A stretch of DNA of 12,983 nt from PNAI01 sp964575715 (GTDB lineage Bacteria > Pseudomonadota > Alphaproteobacteria > Rhizobiales > Xanthobacteraceae), in the NCBI GenBank assembly GCA_964575715.1, contig CAZNSG010000297.1, forward strand, positions 1-12,983, read 5' to 3'. The position numbers and the translations under genes were made by a program. Shown here piece by piece: positions 12,250 to 12,983 of the stretch (the first letter of the stretch is position 1; each line of letters opens with the position of its first letter). Below the pieces are notes generated by a model that searched no databases, was not told where the DNA came from, and saw only the letters and a program-made list of their open reading frames with translations.

Positions 12250-12983
12250 ATGCCACGCGTACGATCTTTGTTGGCCGCGACGTTTGCGATTTCGTTTTCG
12301 ACGATCTTTGCCGCGTCTGCCTCCGCGCAAGAATATCCCTCGCGCCCGATCACGCTGGTCGTGCCGTTCCCGGCCGGCGGCGGCGTGGATGCCATCGGCC
12401 GCCTCGTTGCGGAAAAGCTCTCAATCGCTCTCGGCCAGCAGGTGGTGATCGACAATCGCGGCGGCGCCGCCGGCGTGATCGGCACGCGCGCGGTGGCCAA
12501 GGCCGCGCCCGACGGCTACACGCTGGTCATGGCCACCACCGGATCGGTGGCGATCAATCCCACGCTCTACGCCAATCCCGGCTACGATTCGCGCAAGGAT
12601 CTGGCGCCGATCGGGCTGATCTCATCGACGCCCATTGTGCTGATGTCGCACCCCTCGTTTCCGGCAAAATCGCTCGCCGACGTTATCGCGCAGGCCAAGC
12701 AAAATCCCGGCAAGCTCAATATCGGCACGCCCCCGCCCGGCACCAGCAGCTATCTTGCCGCCGAGCTGTTCAAGGTCATGGCCGGCATCGACTTCGCCAT
12801 CGTGACCTACAAAGGCACCGGACCGCTCACCACCGATCTCATCGGCAACCATGTGCCGCCGGCGTTCAATGTGCTCGCGCCCGCCATCAGCCATCTTAAA
12901 TCCGGCACCTTGCGCGCGCTCGCGGTCGCGGCGCCCGCGCGCTCCTCTTTGTTCCCCGATGTGCCGACCGCAACGCAAGCCGG
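12250..12983 (+). CDS. Second Bug/TctC-family binding protein, cut by the window end
   Basis: The frame is open from the ATG at 12250 to the end of the window (244 codons, no stop). The signal peptide is MPRVRSLLAATFAISFSTIF AASASA, cleaved before QEYPSRP. The mature part follows the first protein closely: ITLVVPFPAGGGVDAIGRLV, VIDNRGGAAGVIGTRAVAKA, PDGYTLVMATTGSVAINPTL, YKGTGPLTTDLIGNHVPPAF. It is clearly a paralogue but with many substitutions, so the duplication is old or the two arrived separately and bind different ligands. GGGAG at 12240-12244 is five bases before the ATG and directly follows the right arm of the composite repeat. About 80 C-terminal residues are expected beyond the window. 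Confidence 0.88.
   Translation, partial: MPRVRSLLAATFAISFSTIFAASASAQEYPSRPITLVVPFPAGGGVDAIGRLVAEKLSIALGQQVVIDNRGGAAGVIGTRAVAKAAPDGYTLVMATTGSVAINPTLYANPGYDSRKDLAPIGLISSTPIVLMSHPSFPAKSLADVIAQAKQNPGKLNIGTPPPGTSSYLAAELFKVMAGIDFAIVTYKGTGPLTTDLIGNHVPPAFNVLAPAISHLKSGTLRALAVAAPARSSLFPDVPTATQA

Overview
The window looks like chromosomal DNA of a GC-rich alphaproteobacterium of the Bradyrhizobium / Afipia / Rhodopseudomonas type (Hyphomicrobiales). Several things point there: the codon bias, a bS21 ribosomal protein with a Gly/Arg-rich tail, two DUF465 (YdcH-type) proteins, tandem TctC-family binding proteins, and many palindromic intergenic repeats. The assignment rests on gene content and recalled family resemblance, not on a database search.

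Layout. 1-1273: a composite intergenic repeat split by an IS5-family insertion sequence (229-1163), whose transposase carries an in-frame amber codon. 1332-2132: a membrane-anchored alpha/beta hydrolase. 2288-5318: a tightly packed three-gene operon with a HlyD-type adaptor, an FtsX-like permease and an ABC ATPase, probably an efflux or envelope export system. 5459-5967 (minus): a ParE-type toxin and its antitoxin, followed by a 151-bp MITE-like palindrome. 6168-7067 (minus): a TPR lipoprotein. 7102-7360: a nested palindromic repeat with two tandem 32-bp units. 7481-7777 (minus): rpsU. 7778-8573: repeats plus a remnant of purK. 8574-9875: a PurC-PurE fusion. 9872-9965 (minus): a remnant of purE. 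9970-10096: another palindromic repeat. 10101-10848: two divergent DUF465 genes. 10962-11939 and 12250 to the window end: two tandem Bug/TctC binding proteins separated by a second, intact copy of the composite repeat seen at the window start.

The main result is the purine locus. The gene at 8574-9875 resembles animal PAICS: an N-terminal SAICAR synthetase fused to a C-terminal AIR carboxylase with class II (animal-type) PurE motifs. It lies between two fragments on the opposite strand that look like the C-terminal ends of the ordinary bacterial purK (GRKLGHVT motif, 8194-8271) and class I purE (ALSDQKLAKRLDAWRARQT..., 9872-9965). The purE stop codon overlaps the fusion gene's stop codon. The simplest reading is that a purE-purK operon near rpsU was destroyed and its place taken by a bifunctional PAICS-type gene. 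That would change the pathway from AIR -> N5-CAIR -> CAIR (PurK plus class I PurE) to direct carboxylation of AIR. The window cannot show whether an intact purE, purK or purC exists elsewhere.

The other gene groups are ordinary accessory or housekeeping modules. The intergenic space is unusually full of inverted-repeat elements, some of which border or cut the broken genes.
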